NCBI RefSeq assembly: GCF_003076275.1 | Contig: NZ_CP029064.1 | Span: 1,250,501-1,314,500 of the forward strand | Length of the DNA: 64,000 nucleotides | DNA from: Microbulbifer sp. A4B17 | GTDB lineage: Bacteria > Pseudomonadota > Gammaproteobacteria > Pseudomonadales > Cellvibrionaceae | Direction: 5' to 3' | Shown here: in pieces, positions 1 to 8,934 of the stretch | How the letters are laid out: every line of letters starts with the position of its first letter | Position numbering within the stretch: position 1 is the first letter of the stretch | Translations under genes and position numbers: made by a program | The notes under the pieces: generated by a model | Databases searched by the model: none | What the model was told of the DNA's origin: nothing | Seen by the model: the letters and a program-made list of their open reading frames with translations, nothing else

Positions 1-2181
1 CGCCGCAATATTGCTGAGCTTTTTATCCAGAATGTTTCCCGGGCCTTTCAGGTTCGCCAGGAAGAAAAGTCAGAGAGTACTTTCGCTCCGGACAACCTGT
101 CGCTGGTCAACAATGATGATCTGGAGCAACTGGTGGCTGCCGATACTATGGTGGCAAGTGCCAAGCGCGATTTTGCCGAGCCCCTTACCGAGTTGTGCAT
201 GAGGCTCGATACGCTCTACTCCGTGAAGGTTTACGACAAAAACAACCCCTTGGGTCCAGATGTAATCTGCGATGCTTTTGTAGAGGCTATCCAGGACCTG
301 GATCTCTTTATCCGCGCTCGCCTCACTCTGCTGAAGAAGTTTGAGCAGGTGGTCATGCTGCAACTGCGAGATTTCTATGAATTCTGCAATCAGCTACTCA
401 TAGAGCAGGGCGTACTTCCATCTTTACGGGAACAGCAGCGTGCAGCCAGGCAGCGCTCGGCCTACAGCAACAGCGTGCCCCATGCCCCCGGCGTTGCTGG
501 CGCACCCACCGGTGGACCTGGTGCTGTAGCGGCTGGTGGCCAACCCGCACAAGCTGGAGTTCAGGCTACAGGGCATTTTCCCCCGGGATTGGTGCCGGCG
601 GCCGCCGGAGTCGCTCCGATGCCCGCTGGAGATCTGCTTTCTCATCTTGGTGCATTGCAAAGCGGCAGCCACTATCAAGGTGGTGGAAGTGCCGTTCAGT
701 TGTTGAATGTGGGCGAATTGCTACAGCAGCGGCTGGTGGATTCCAACCAGGCGGCCTCCCTGGCAAAAGTCGATAGCGATGTGATTAAGCTGGTGGAGAT
801 GCTGTTCTCCTTTATTCTGGAGGATCGCAGCCTCGCGACTCAGATCAAGTCCCTCTTGGGGCGCTTGCAGTTGCCACTTTTGAAGGTGGCCATTGCGGAT
901 AAGTCATTCTTCAGTAAAGGCGGTCACCCAGCACGCAAATTACTCAACGAACTTGCCGATGCGGCTACCGGATGGCAGGCAGGGGATAATTACGAGTCCG
1001 ATCCCCTCTACAAAGAGATATCCCAAATCGTTGAGCGTGTGCTCAATGAGTTTGATCGGGACATTAATATCTTTTCCGTTTTGCTGGAGTCCCTGCGGGA
1101 ATTTATCGTCCGCGAACGCAAGCGCGCCGAAATGCTGGAGCGCCGGGTTGTGGATGAGGCGGATGGTCGCGCTAAAACCCAGGCTGCTCGCGCGCGGGTT
1201 GCTGCGGTAATGGATGCTCTTGTCGCAGAGCGAGATCTTCCACAGGTGGTGCAGGATTGGCTGCATAAAGTCTGGAACAACGTGCTGTTCCTGACTTGTG
1301 TCAAAGAGGGCACAGAAAGTGACGCCTGGAACCGTGATGTACGCACTGCGAGAGATCTTGTATGGAGTGTCCAGGCACCAATGCCGGATTCCCGCAAGCA
1401 GTTATTGAGCTTGCTGCCTGTATTACAAGAGCGCCTGCGGGAGGGGATCGAAGCGCTTTCCTATAACGCTTTCGAAGCGCGCACACTTTTCTCAGGCCTT
1501 AAGGAAGTCTATCGCGAGCGCTTTGCCCTGGCCCAGCAGTTGTCGGAACAGCGCGAGCGCGAAGTGGCTGAGCAGGTTGCCCGTGAAGTGCGCGCGGCGA
1601 CAGCAGTTGAGTCGGCGCCCGCTGCGGCCGAGGCACGGGTTGTCCCAGCGGTAGAACAGGAGGTTGCTGCTGGCGCTGAAACTGGTACTGACATTGAAGC
1701 AGCTACTGATGCTGTCGCTGCAGTCCCTGTTGAAGAACAGACTCCAGCTGAGGCGATTGAAGTTGCTGCCGAAGCAGCCCCAGCCGAACCCCAGGAAGTG
1801 GCAGTGCCGCAGATGGAAGAGCTGGAGCAGGCAGTTGCTGAGGCAGAGGTGTCTGCACCGGAGCAGGATGGATTGGCGCCCCTCGATGAAAGTGATCCTC
1901 ACTGGCAGATGACTTTCCGCTTGGCGCAGGGCAGCTGGTTCGAGTTGAAGCGCTCTGAGGAAGAACAGTTCCGCTGTCGACTGGCCGCCGTTATCCGCGA
2001 TATTGACCAGTTTATCTTCGTCAATCGCAACGGTGCCAAGGTCGCGGAGTTCGCCCGTTTGGAGCTGGCTCACGCCCTGCGCTCGGCACAACTGCTGCCG
2101 CTGGATGACGGTATGTTGTTCGAGCGTGCACTGCAGTCCGTGATCGGCAATGTGCGCAAGAAGCGCAGCGAGCAGCGCTAA
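1..2181 (+). CDS. DUF1631 family protein, 5'-truncated by the window edge
   Basis: The reading frame is open from base 1, so the true start lies upstream; the first internal ATG is at 133. The visible part is over 700 residues. It resembles the long cytoplasmic DUF1631 proteins of gammaproteobacteria, which have no established biochemical role and are sometimes mislabelled thymidine phosphorylase. The N-terminal half is helical, with a low-complexity Ala/Gly/Pro linker at roughly 580-700 bp. The middle is charged and helical (around LLESLREFIVRERKRAEMLE). An Ala/Glu/Val-rich spacer (about 1590-1850) separates it from a conserved C-terminal block containing DPHW, QGSWFEL and DQFIFVNRNG, which looks like a PilZ-like small domain. 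No signal peptide or membrane segment is seen in the visible part. It ends about 200 bp before ampD on the same strand. Family assignment is fairly confident; function is unknown. Confidence 0.82.
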   Translation, partial: RRNIAELFIQNVSRAFQVRQEEKSESTFAPDNLSLVNNDDLEQLVAADTMVASAKRDFAEPLTELCMRLDTLYSVKVYDKNNPLGPDVICDAFVEAIQDLDLFIRARLTLLKKFEQVVMLQLRDFYEFCNQLLIEQGVLPSLREQQRAARQRSAYSNSVPHAPGVAGAPTGGPGAVAAGGQPAQAGVQATGHFPPGLVPAAAGVAPMPAGDLLSHLGALQSGSHYQGGGSAVQLLNVGELLQQRLVDSNQAASLAKVDSDVIKLVEMLFSFILEDRSLATQIKSLLGRLQLPLLKVAIADKSFFSKGGHPARKLLNELADAATGWQAGDNYESDPLYKEISQIVERVLNEFDRDINIFSVLLESLREFIVRERKRAEMLERRVVDEADGRAKTQAARARVAAVMDALVAERDLPQVVQDWLHKVWNNVLFLTCVKEGTESDAWNRDVRTARDLVWSVQAPMPDSRKQLLSLLPVLQERLREGIEALSYNAFEARTLFSGLKEVYRERFALAQQLSEQREREVAEQVAREVRAATAVESAPAAAEARVVPAVEQEVAAGAETGTDIEAATDAVAAVPVEEQTPAEAIEVAAEAAPAEPQEVAVPQMEELEQAVAEAEVSAPEQDGLAPLDESDPHWQMTFRLAQGSWFELKRSEEEQFRCRLAAVIRDIDQFIFVNRNGAKVAEFARLELAHALRSAQLLPLDDGMLFERALQSVIGNVRKKRSEQR

Positions 2182-2383
2182 TCCGCAGGGATTTTAAGGC
2201 CCGGGGTGGAATTATTCAGGCCTTCTTTAGCAGTGATACCCACTGGCTGGCGGTTTTCCGCAAGTTATGTCGCGATACTGCTCTGATCCGATTGGCATAT
2301 CGATCAACGCTTCCATAAAATGGTAACTGCTGAAGCCTCGGGCGATGCCGGGGCTATCGATAGGTTGCAGCGGAGATCGCAGA

Positions 2384-2941
2384 TTGAAATATCAAGTGGA
2401 GTCCGGTTGGCTGGCGGGCGCACGCCGGGTTCCTAGTCCTCATTGCAATAGCCGCCCGGAAGACTGTGCGGTGGATCTACTGGTGATTCACAGCATCAGC
2501 TTGCCGCCGGGGCAGTACGGCGGCCCCTATATTGATGCCTTCTTCCTTGGGCAGCTGGATATCGACGCGCACCCTTACTTTACCGAAATTGCCGCGCTTC
2601 AGGTATCTGCGCATATTTTGATCGATCGCGATGGCCTGGTGACCCAATATGTGCCCCTGGATCGGCGGGCCTGGCACGCGGGTAAATCTGAATTCAAAGG
2701 TCGCACCAACTGCAATGACTTTTCGATTGGCATTGAGCTGGAGGGATTGGATACCGATGTGTACACCGATGCCCAATACCTCGCTCTCGCCGAGGTGAGT
2801 GCTGCGATAATGCAGGCCTATCCCGCCATTGATATCGATAGAATTGCCAGTCACTCGGATATCGCCCCCGGTCGAAAGTTAGACCCGGGTCCGGGTTTTG
2901 ATTGGGAGCGCTATCTCAACAAATTAAAAGAAATCGTCTGA
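2384..2941 (+). CDS. ampD: 1,6-anhydro-N-acetylmuramyl-L-alanine amidase AmpD
   Basis: AmpD is the cytosolic zinc amidase that removes the stem peptide from anhydromuropeptides in cell-wall recycling; its loss derepresses AmpC-type beta-lactamases in many Gram-negatives. The protein aligns along its whole length with the E. coli family: GWLAGARRVPSPH near the N terminus, the zinc ligand in LLVIHSISLPPG, the substrate loop RAWHAG, NDFSIGIELEG, and SHSDIAPGRKLDPGP, which carries the second His and the Asp ligand. I chose the TTG at 2384 because it has a GGAG 8 bases upstream and gives 185 residues, close to the usual length. An in-frame ATG at 2345 lacks a ribosome-binding site and would add 13 unconserved residues. 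ampE follows about 90 bp downstream, as is usual. Confidence 0.95.
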   Translation: MKYQVESGWLAGARRVPSPHCNSRPEDCAVDLLVIHSISLPPGQYGGPYIDAFFLGQLDIDAHPYFTEIAALQVSAHILIDRDGLVTQYVPLDRRAWHAGKSEFKGRTNCNDFSIGIELEGLDTDVYTDAQYLALAEVSAAIMQAYPAIDIDRIASHSDIAPGRKLDPGPGFDWERYLNKLKEIV

Positions 2942-3031
2942 TAGCCTTAAGGGTTATTCCGCTGTGGGTGGCTTCCCATAAGCGAAGTGTCGCAGGGCGA
3001 TTTTGATAATTGAAACAGTCCCGGAATATTT

Positions 3032-3907
3032 ATGACTCTGCTAATTGTTTTGATCACCCTTGCCCTGGTGCAAATTTGGGGCTCAGGGGCGCCCTTACAC
3101 CGCGATGGCTGGTTCAGTCGCTGGAGTCGGCACTTACAAACGATGCCCAGCATCAATGGCAACAGTGGTCTGTTGCTTGGTGTGACTATTCTTGTTCCGG
3201 TACTGATTTCTGCGATTGTGATGGTGGTGGCCGAGGACGCCGCAGGCAGTCTCGGTTATTTGTTGATGGGGGTGCCGCTGCTTCTCTATTGTCTCGGTCG
3301 TGGCAACTTTAATGAAACCGTCGCGAATTACCTGCGCAATTGGTATAGCGGTGACTTTGATGGAGCAGCCAAAGCGGCGTCTCCAATTCTGCGCGAATTG
3401 CACGAAGCGCCCTCCGATGATACTTGTCTCCATGAACAGGTATTTCGCGGTGCTGCCTATTGTGCCTTTGAGAGACTCTTCGCCGTGTTGTTCTGGTTTA
3501 TCCTTCTGGGTATTCCCGGAGCAATACTCTTCCGTCTAAGTGCTTTGTACGCAGAAGATACCCGGGGTTCCACCGAAGAGGCAACGGCGGCGCGCTGGCT
3601 GTGGTTGCTGGAATGGCTGCCGGTCCGTGTGATGGGGCTGAGTTTTGCCATCGTGGGTAATTTTGCCGGTTGTTACCGTGCCTGGCGCCGCGTATTGATG
3701 TGTCGCGAGAGCGATACCGACCAGGTACTTGAGGCCTACCTGGAGGGTGCGCTCGGCGGTATTGATGCCAGCGAGTGCAGTGGTGGTTCCGACCTGTCTC
3801 AGGTGCAGCGCCAAAGTGGCGCAGAGATCGAGGGACTGCAGGCACTGCTATCCAGAACACTGCTCCTGTGGATTACCGGCTTGGCACTCCTGGCTCTCTT
3901 TATCTGA
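3032..3907 (+). CDS. ampE: AmpE-like regulatory membrane protein
   Basis: This 291-residue polytopic inner-membrane protein sits directly after ampD, the standard place for ampE. Membrane segments are visible at the N terminus (LLIVLITLALVQIW), around 45-65 (LLLGVTILVPVLISAIVMVV), around 72-90, around 150-170 (LFAVLFWFILLGIPGAILF), near 195-215 and at the C terminus. Family-typical features include GRGNFNETV, the region EQVFRGAAYCAFERLFAVLFWF with a conserved FR and ER, and the GALGG stretch. AmpE is described as a signalling modulator of the beta-lactamase induction pathway, but its mechanism is poorly known. Regulation cannot be read from the sequence; the ribosome-binding site is weak (CGGAAT). 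Confidence rests on synteny plus the membrane pattern. Confidence 0.88.
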   Translation: MTLLIVLITLALVQIWGSGAPLHRDGWFSRWSRHLQTMPSINGNSGLLLGVTILVPVLISAIVMVVAEDAAGSLGYLLMGVPLLLYCLGRGNFNETVANYLRNWYSGDFDGAAKAASPILRELHEAPSDDTCLHEQVFRGAAYCAFERLFAVLFWFILLGIPGAILFRLSALYAEDTRGSTEEATAARWLWLLEWLPVRVMGLSFAIVGNFAGCYRAWRRVLMCRESDTDQVLEAYLEGALGGIDASECSGGSDLSQVQRQSGAEIEGLQALLSRTLLLWITGLALLALFI

Positions 3908-4125
3908 TAGCTTGTAAATACGTCCCGGAGTTACACGTTCAACTCTGGGGACGATTGTTGAGCTTGTCGCCATTTTCAAGATTTTTTCTCCTCCCTACCT
4001 TGACTTATTTCCCGCTTCCTACGAAATTGCGCGCCCCAGCTGCCGGGCTTCAGTGTATTACCGTATTGCCAGGGCGGAGCTAGCCATTGCCTGTGACGGC
4101 TTATACTCATTGGAGGAAGTAGGGT

Positions 4126-5553
4126 TTGGAAGTTTCGGTATTGGAACCGCAAATGTTGTCAGATCTGGCTACATCAAACGACAGGGATGCGTCCACGTTA
4201 GTTGCGGGGTTGCGCACATATTTTCACAGTGGCAGCACCGCTGAAATAAGCTGGCGGCGCAGGCAGTTGTGCCAACTTCGCAAAATGATTTCCGAGAACG
4301 AGGCGCACTTTCTCCAGGCCCTTCAGGATGATTTGCGCAAGGCCCGCCAGGAAAGCTACCTCACCGAAGTCTCATTTCTATATAACGATATCGATCACAC
4401 CCTGAAGTCCCTGAAGAAGTGGGTGCGCCGGCGCAAGGTAAAATCGCCGATGCTGACCCAGCCGGCAAAGAGCTATGTGCAGCCGGAACCATTGGGAGTC
4501 GTGTTGATTATCGGCGCCTGGAATTATCCGCTGCAATTACTGTTGTCACCACTGGTACCGGCGATCGCGGCCGGCAATTGTGCGGTGGTGAAACCCTCAG
4601 AATTATCGCCTGCGACCTCCCGGTTAATTGCTGAGTTATTACCGCATTACCTCGATAACGATGCTTTTGCCTGTGTTGAGGGAGGAGTTGCCGAGACGAC
4701 AGCCCTGCTGGAGCAGCGCTGGGATCATATTATGTACACCGGGGGTGGCCGCGTCGGAAAAATTATCATGAATGCGGCGGCCAGGAATCTGACCCCGGTG
4801 ACGTTGGAGCTGGGTGGGAAGAGTCCCTGTATCGTTGCTGACGATGCCAATCTGCAAGTGGCGGCACGGCGGATTGCCTGGGGGAAATTCACTAATGCAG
4901 GACAGACCTGTATCGCCCCGGACTATGTGCTGTGCAGTAAAGCTACTGCCAACCGCCTCACCTCCATGTTACAGCGCGTACTCTGGGAAATGTTCGGCGA
5001 GCACCCGCGAGAATCCGCGGACTATGGCCGCATTATCAACTGCCAGCATACCCTGCGTCTGTCGGATTACCTGGGGGATGGAGAGGTGGTATTTGGCGGT
5101 GAAGTCGATGTGGACGCTTGCTATGTGGCGCCGACTTTAATGCGCAACGTGAATCTCTCTGCGGGAGTTATGCAGGAAGAGATCTTTGGCCCGATCCTGC
5201 CCATTGTTGAACTGGATGACTTTTCCAAAGTGGAGGAGTTTATCAACGGTCGGGAGAAGCCCCTGGCTCTGTATATTTTTACCCGGGATGACGCTTTGGC
5301 AGATCGGATTTTATCCCGTTGCAGCTCGGGCAATGCCTGCGTGAATGACTGCATGATGTTTATGTTGGCCCAGGACCTGCCATTTGGTGGGGTTGGCGCC
5401 AGTGGCATAGGGGCTTATCACGGAGAGCATGGTTTCCGCACCTTCAGCCATTACAAGGCCGTGATGCGGCGTAGAAATATTCTCGATATCGATATTCGAT
5501 ATGCACCCTACAACGATAGGAAAATGAAATTCTTGCGTATGCTTAGTAAGTAA
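4126..5553 (+). CDS. Class-3-like aldehyde dehydrogenase
   Basis: A 475-residue NAD(P)+-dependent aldehyde dehydrogenase resembling ALDH3/coniferyl-aldehyde dehydrogenases. The Rossmann region includes GAWNYPLQLLLSPLVPAIAAGN and KPSELSP. The catalytic Glu is in LELGGKSP (about residue 228), the nucleophile Cys in NAGQTCIAPD (about 262), and EEIFGPILPI and PFGGVGASGIGAYHG follow. It likely oxidises a medium-chain or aromatic aldehyde; the substrate cannot be read from the sequence. The start chosen is TTG at 4126, with GGAGG about 9 bases upstream; the ATG at 4153 has no obvious ribosome-binding site. It stands alone between ampE and a PLP enzyme. A more distant paralogue on the minus strand is at 28593-30038. 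Confidence 0.9.
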   Translation: MEVSVLEPQMLSDLATSNDRDASTLVAGLRTYFHSGSTAEISWRRRQLCQLRKMISENEAHFLQALQDDLRKARQESYLTEVSFLYNDIDHTLKSLKKWVRRRKVKSPMLTQPAKSYVQPEPLGVVLIIGAWNYPLQLLLSPLVPAIAAGNCAVVKPSELSPATSRLIAELLPHYLDNDAFACVEGGVAETTALLEQRWDHIMYTGGGRVGKIIMNAAARNLTPVTLELGGKSPCIVADDANLQVAARRIAWGKFTNAGQTCIAPDYVLCSKATANRLTSMLQRVLWEMFGEHPRESADYGRIINCQHTLRLSDYLGDGEVVFGGEVDVDACYVAPTLMRNVNLSAGVMQEEIFGPILPIVELDDFSKVEEFINGREKPLALYIFTRDDALADRILSRCSSGNACVNDCMMFMLAQDLPFGGVGASGIGAYHGEHGFRTFSHYKAVMRRRNILDIDIRYAPYNDRKMKFLRMLSK

Positions 5554-5667
5554 TCCCCTCACCGGCATGCACTGTTTTCTGCTGTGCCTGCTCCGCAGAG
5601 CACTGAATGTTGTCGGCGATGGATGACATGGATTGTTCCCAATTAGTCGAAAAGGAAACACAGTGTT

Positions 5668-6654
5668 ATGTCCCTGGATCAAATCGAGTTACCAGCCAGT
5701 GAGGATGTGTTTAATGCCGCACAAAATATCGCTGGAATGGTCCATCAAACTCCTTTACTTAGCTCCCGGCAGCTGAATGAGCTGACGGGCGCCAACTTGT
5801 GGTTTAAGTGTGAGCACTTGCAGAAAGTCGGTGCTTTCAAAGCTCGGGGTGCGGCTAACGCTCTATCCCTACTTCCCGAGGGGGTCGATGAGGTGGCTAC
5901 CCATTCGTCCGGTAACCACGGTGCGGCTCTCGCCTGGGCGGCAGCTGAGCGGGGAATACCCTGCACGGTGGTGATACCGGAGAATGCCCCTAAAGCAAAG
6001 CGGATCGCGGTAAAGGGTTATGGAGCCAAAATAGTGACTTCGGGCCCCAGCCTGGGCGATCGCGAATCTACTTTGGCAAAGGTGCTTGAGGAAACTGGCG
6101 CACACGAAGTACCGTCCTACGACGACAAGCGCATTATTGCCGGGCAGGGTACGGTGGCCTTGGAGGTTCTTCAGCAGAGCCGCGAACAGGGGATTGCGCC
6201 GGACGTTATTGTGGCGCCAGTTGGGGGCGGCGGGCTTTTGGCTGGTGTGGGTTTGACCATAAGCGCACTCGCCCCTGATATCCTGGTGATTGGCGCCGAG
6301 CCTGCCGCAGCGGATGACGCCCATCGTTCACTGCGGGGTGGAGTCCATATCACTACACAGCAACCCAATACGATTGCTGATGGCCTGCGCACGACACTGG
6401 GTGGCAGAAATTACGCTGTTATTGAGCGCACAGTGCGGGATATTGTGACTGTCAGTGAAGCTGGTATCGTAAATGCGATGCGGCTATTGTGGACGCGAAC
6501 CAAACAGCTGGTCGAGCCGTCGGCTGCTGTGGGTTTTGCCGCGGTTATTGAGCACAATGCGCGCTTTCGCAATAAGAACGTCGTTGTCGTTTTGACTGGC
6601 GGAAATATGGATCTGGATAAAGTGGGACCAATGCTGTCCAGTGAGGAAAATTAA
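5668..6654 (+). CDS. Threonine/serine dehydratase-like PLP enzyme
   Basis: A 328-residue fold-type II PLP enzyme of the threonine dehydratase/serine racemase group. The Schiff-base lysine is in VGAFKARGA (about residue 58). The phosphate/substrate loop is SSGNHGAALA, and the glycine-rich PLP phosphate loop is APVGGGGLLAG. The C terminus ends in VVVLTGGNMD, typical of the catalytic domain. There is no C-terminal ACT-like regulatory domain, so it matches the short catabolic dehydratase or serine racemase form rather than biosynthetic IlvA. Racemase and dehydratase activity cannot be told apart from sequence alone. The ATG is preceded by AAAGGAAA at good spacing. The next gene, a PEBP-like protein, starts 17 bp after the stop, so co-transcription is likely. 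Confidence 0.9.
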   Translation: MSLDQIELPASEDVFNAAQNIAGMVHQTPLLSSRQLNELTGANLWFKCEHLQKVGAFKARGAANALSLLPEGVDEVATHSSGNHGAALAWAAAERGIPCTVVIPENAPKAKRIAVKGYGAKIVTSGPSLGDRESTLAKVLEETGAHEVPSYDDKRIIAGQGTVALEVLQQSREQGIAPDVIVAPVGGGGLLAGVGLTISALAPDILVIGAEPAAADDAHRSLRGGVHITTQQPNTIADGLRTTLGGRNYAVIERTVRDIVTVSEAGIVNAMRLLWTRTKQLVEPSAAVGFAAVIEHNARFRNKNVVVVLTGGNMDLDKVGPMLSSEEN

Positions 6655-6671
6655 AAGGGGGAAGCTGGAAT

Positions 6672-7244
6672 ATGAGCCAATTATTAAAAAAAGGCGGCCG
6701 AGGAATTGCTGGGCTGATTTGTGCCGCAGCGCTGTCACTGACTGGAGTCGGCGCGCTTGCTGAGAAACTGACATTGTCATCCAGCTCGTTGCAAGCTGGA
6801 AAAAAAATGCCCATGGCTCATGTTTACGGTGGTTGTGGTGGTGAGAACCTGTCGCCCCAGTTGAGTTGGAGTGGGGCGCCGGAGGGTACAAAAAGTTTTG
6901 CCATTACCGCTTACGATCCCGATGCGCCCACTGGTAGTGGTTGGTGGCACTGGGTGGTGTTTAATATCCCGGTGGACACCACCAGCTTGCCGGAAGGCGC
7001 TGGCGATCTGAAAAACGGTCTGATCCCGGAAGCGATCCAGGGTCGCAACGATTACGGCAATTCCGGTTATGGCGGTGCCTGCCCGCCAAAGGGGCATGGG
7101 GATCATCGCTATCGTTTTCGTGTCTATGCCTTGAAAGTGGAATCCCTGCCACTGGATGAAAACACTTCTCCTGCTAAAGTTGGCTTCAATATCAATGCCA
7201 ATAAGCTGGCCGAGGCAGAGCTGGAAGTTTTGTGGGGCCACTGA
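6672..7244 (+). CDS. Secreted YbhB/YbcL-type PEBP family protein
   Basis: This 190-residue protein belongs to the phosphatidylethanolamine-binding (Raf-kinase-inhibitor-like) family. A signal peptide of about 30 residues (basic start, then GIAGLICAAALSLTGVGALA) predicts export. The ligand-pocket signature is present: GENLSPQLSWSGAP, the DPDAPTGSGWWHWVVFNIP motif, then GYGGACPPKGHGDHRYRF and the C-terminal LAEAELEVLWGH. Bacterial members have no settled physiological role; E. coli YbhB and YbcL are the best-known relatives. It lies 17 bp downstream of the PLP dehydratase and is probably cotranscribed with it. Confidence 0.92.
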   Translation: MSQLLKKGGRGIAGLICAAALSLTGVGALAEKLTLSSSSLQAGKKMPMAHVYGGCGGENLSPQLSWSGAPEGTKSFAITAYDPDAPTGSGWWHWVVFNIPVDTTSLPEGAGDLKNGLIPEAIQGRNDYGNSGYGGACPPKGHGDHRYRFRVYALKVESLPLDENTSPAKVGFNINANKLAEAELEVLWGH

Positions 7245-7322
7245 GTAAATAAATCTAACTATTTAAATCCCGCTGCACAGCGGTAGTAGCTGTTGCAGCG
7301 GATCAGGCTCCGGAGGCCGCGC

Positions 7323-8696
7323 TTGACCAATTCGCAGACGCAAATGACATGGGGGCAAGCGCTGGCCGCTTATTTGAAGCCCCGTGTACTCACCATGTTC
7401 TTCCTCGGCTTTTCCGCCGGCCTCCCATTACTGCTGGTCTTCTCTACCTTGACTGCCTGGCTGCGGGACTACGGTGTCAGCCGTACTGCCATCGGGTTTT
7501 TTGCCTGGGTGGGAATTACCTTTTCCATCAAAGTTCTCTGGGCCCCTATTGTCGATCAGCTGCGTCTGCCTTTTTTCACGGATAAATTGGGCAAGCGTCG
7601 GGGCTGGATGCTGGTATCCCAAATCGGGATAGCGATTGGCCTGATAGGTATGGCCAGTGTAAATCCCCAGCTCTCCCTGATGCACGTAGCCCTGCTGGCC
7701 CTGTGGGTTGCGTTCTGCTCGGCCTCACAAGATGTGGCGATTGATGCCTATCGAATTGAGGCTATGGACAAAGACTACCAGGGCGCTATGGCTGCCAACT
7801 ATGTGTTTGGCTACCGGGTGGCAATGTTGATTGCCGGAGCAGGGGCCCTGTTCATCGCGGATATCTTCAGTTGGTCTGGTGCTTATCTCGCGATGGCCGG
7901 ATTGATGGGAGTTGGCCTTATTACCACCCTGATTATTGCCGAACCGGATCACAGTAAAGTGAGCAGGGAGGCCGATGAGCTGCAGAGCGAGTGGGCGGAG
8001 CGTTTGTTAGGTAAGGGGGAGCACGGTCGCTTGAAGCAGTGGTTTATTCGCGCTGTAGCCTGCCCCTTTATCGAGTTTTTCCAGCGCAATGGCCGCCTGG
8101 CATTTGTTCTATTACTGTTTATCGGTATCTTCCGTTTAAGTGATATCGCGATGGGGGTGATGGCCAACCCCTTCTATTTGGATCTGGGCTTTACCAAAAC
8201 GGAAATCGCTGAAATCAGTAAGCTGTTTGGCTTCTTCTGTACCATTATCGGCTCTTTCCTCGGCGGACTTTTAGTGGTGCGCTACGGTGTTGTGCGCCCG
8301 CTGATACTGGGTTCCGTTATGGTTGCCTGTACCAATCTGCTGTTTGCCCAGCTCGCAGTGATTGGCCCCGATAAGGCCTGGCTGGCTCTTGTGATCAGCG
8401 CGGACAATATCAGCGGCGGGATTGCCAATGCGATACTGATTGCTTTTCTCTCCAGCCTTGCCAACAAGGCTTATACCGCCACCCAGTATGCGCTGTTCAG
8501 CTCTCTGATGACCTTGCCAGGCAAATTTATCAGCGGCTTTTCCGGCATAGTGGTGGACGCTCAGGGTTACGCCCACTTCTTTATTTACGCCGCGCTTATG
8601 GGGATTCCAGCCATAGTGCTCTCCATTTATTTCTGGCGGCGCGAGCAGCGCGACTGGCCGGGAGAAGAAGTTCAGCCGGGTGCGGGCACTACCTGA
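7323..8696 (+). CDS. AmpG-like MFS muropeptide transporter (first of two)
   Basis: A 457-residue major facilitator protein with about 12 predicted membrane segments, resembling the AmpG permeases that import anhydromuropeptides. Supporting motifs are FLGFSAGLPLLLVFSTLTAWL at the first helix, KVLWAPIVD, GKRRGWML (loop 2-3), the SASQDVAIDAYRIE motif that is hallmark for AmpG, and YTATQYALFSSLMTLPGKF. The TTG at 7323 is preferred because GGAGG lies 6 bases upstream; the ATG at 7344 is the alternative. It sits in the same orientation as a second AmpG-like gene (8935-10206), with a small hairpin between them. Both lie near ampD and ampE, so a role in peptidoglycan recycling is likely. Which of the two is the functional orthologue is not decided here. 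Confidence 0.88.
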   Translation: MTNSQTQMTWGQALAAYLKPRVLTMFFLGFSAGLPLLLVFSTLTAWLRDYGVSRTAIGFFAWVGITFSIKVLWAPIVDQLRLPFFTDKLGKRRGWMLVSQIGIAIGLIGMASVNPQLSLMHVALLALWVAFCSASQDVAIDAYRIEAMDKDYQGAMAANYVFGYRVAMLIAGAGALFIADIFSWSGAYLAMAGLMGVGLITTLIIAEPDHSKVSREADELQSEWAERLLGKGEHGRLKQWFIRAVACPFIEFFQRNGRLAFVLLLFIGIFRLSDIAMGVMANPFYLDLGFTKTEIAEISKLFGFFCTIIGSFLGGLLVVRYGVVRPLILGSVMVACTNLLFAQLAVIGPDKAWLALVISADNISGGIANAILIAFLSSLANKAYTATQYALFSSLMTLPGKFISGFSGIVVDAQGYAHFFIYAALMGIPAIVLSIYFWRREQRDWPGEEVQPGAGTT

Positions 8697-8783
8697 TTTT
8701 TAACGAAACATTTTCTCGTTTTTCTCAGGGTATTTCTTGAGTCCCGTACCTCTCAATATCCCAATGTCATATCAAAACTCTTC

Positions 8784-8802
8784 GCCGGGCATTTTGCCCG
8801 GC
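8784..8802 (+). terminator. Possible hairpin terminator after the first AmpG-like gene
   Basis: An inverted repeat GCCGGGC/GCCCGGC with an ATTT loop lies about 90 bp after the stop codon. It lacks a strong T run (TTGTGTCT follows), so it may be only a weak or processing hairpin. Confidence 0.4.
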
Positions 8803-8934
8803 TTGTGTCTATGGTGGTTGTAAAGGTGAAACCCGCTCCTTCCTAGACTCGCTTTTATATTTGATCGCATGTCTGCTTTTTGTATGGCCGGGTATCACTG
8901 GTGGATGACGTACAGTGAATAAAAGCGACAAACT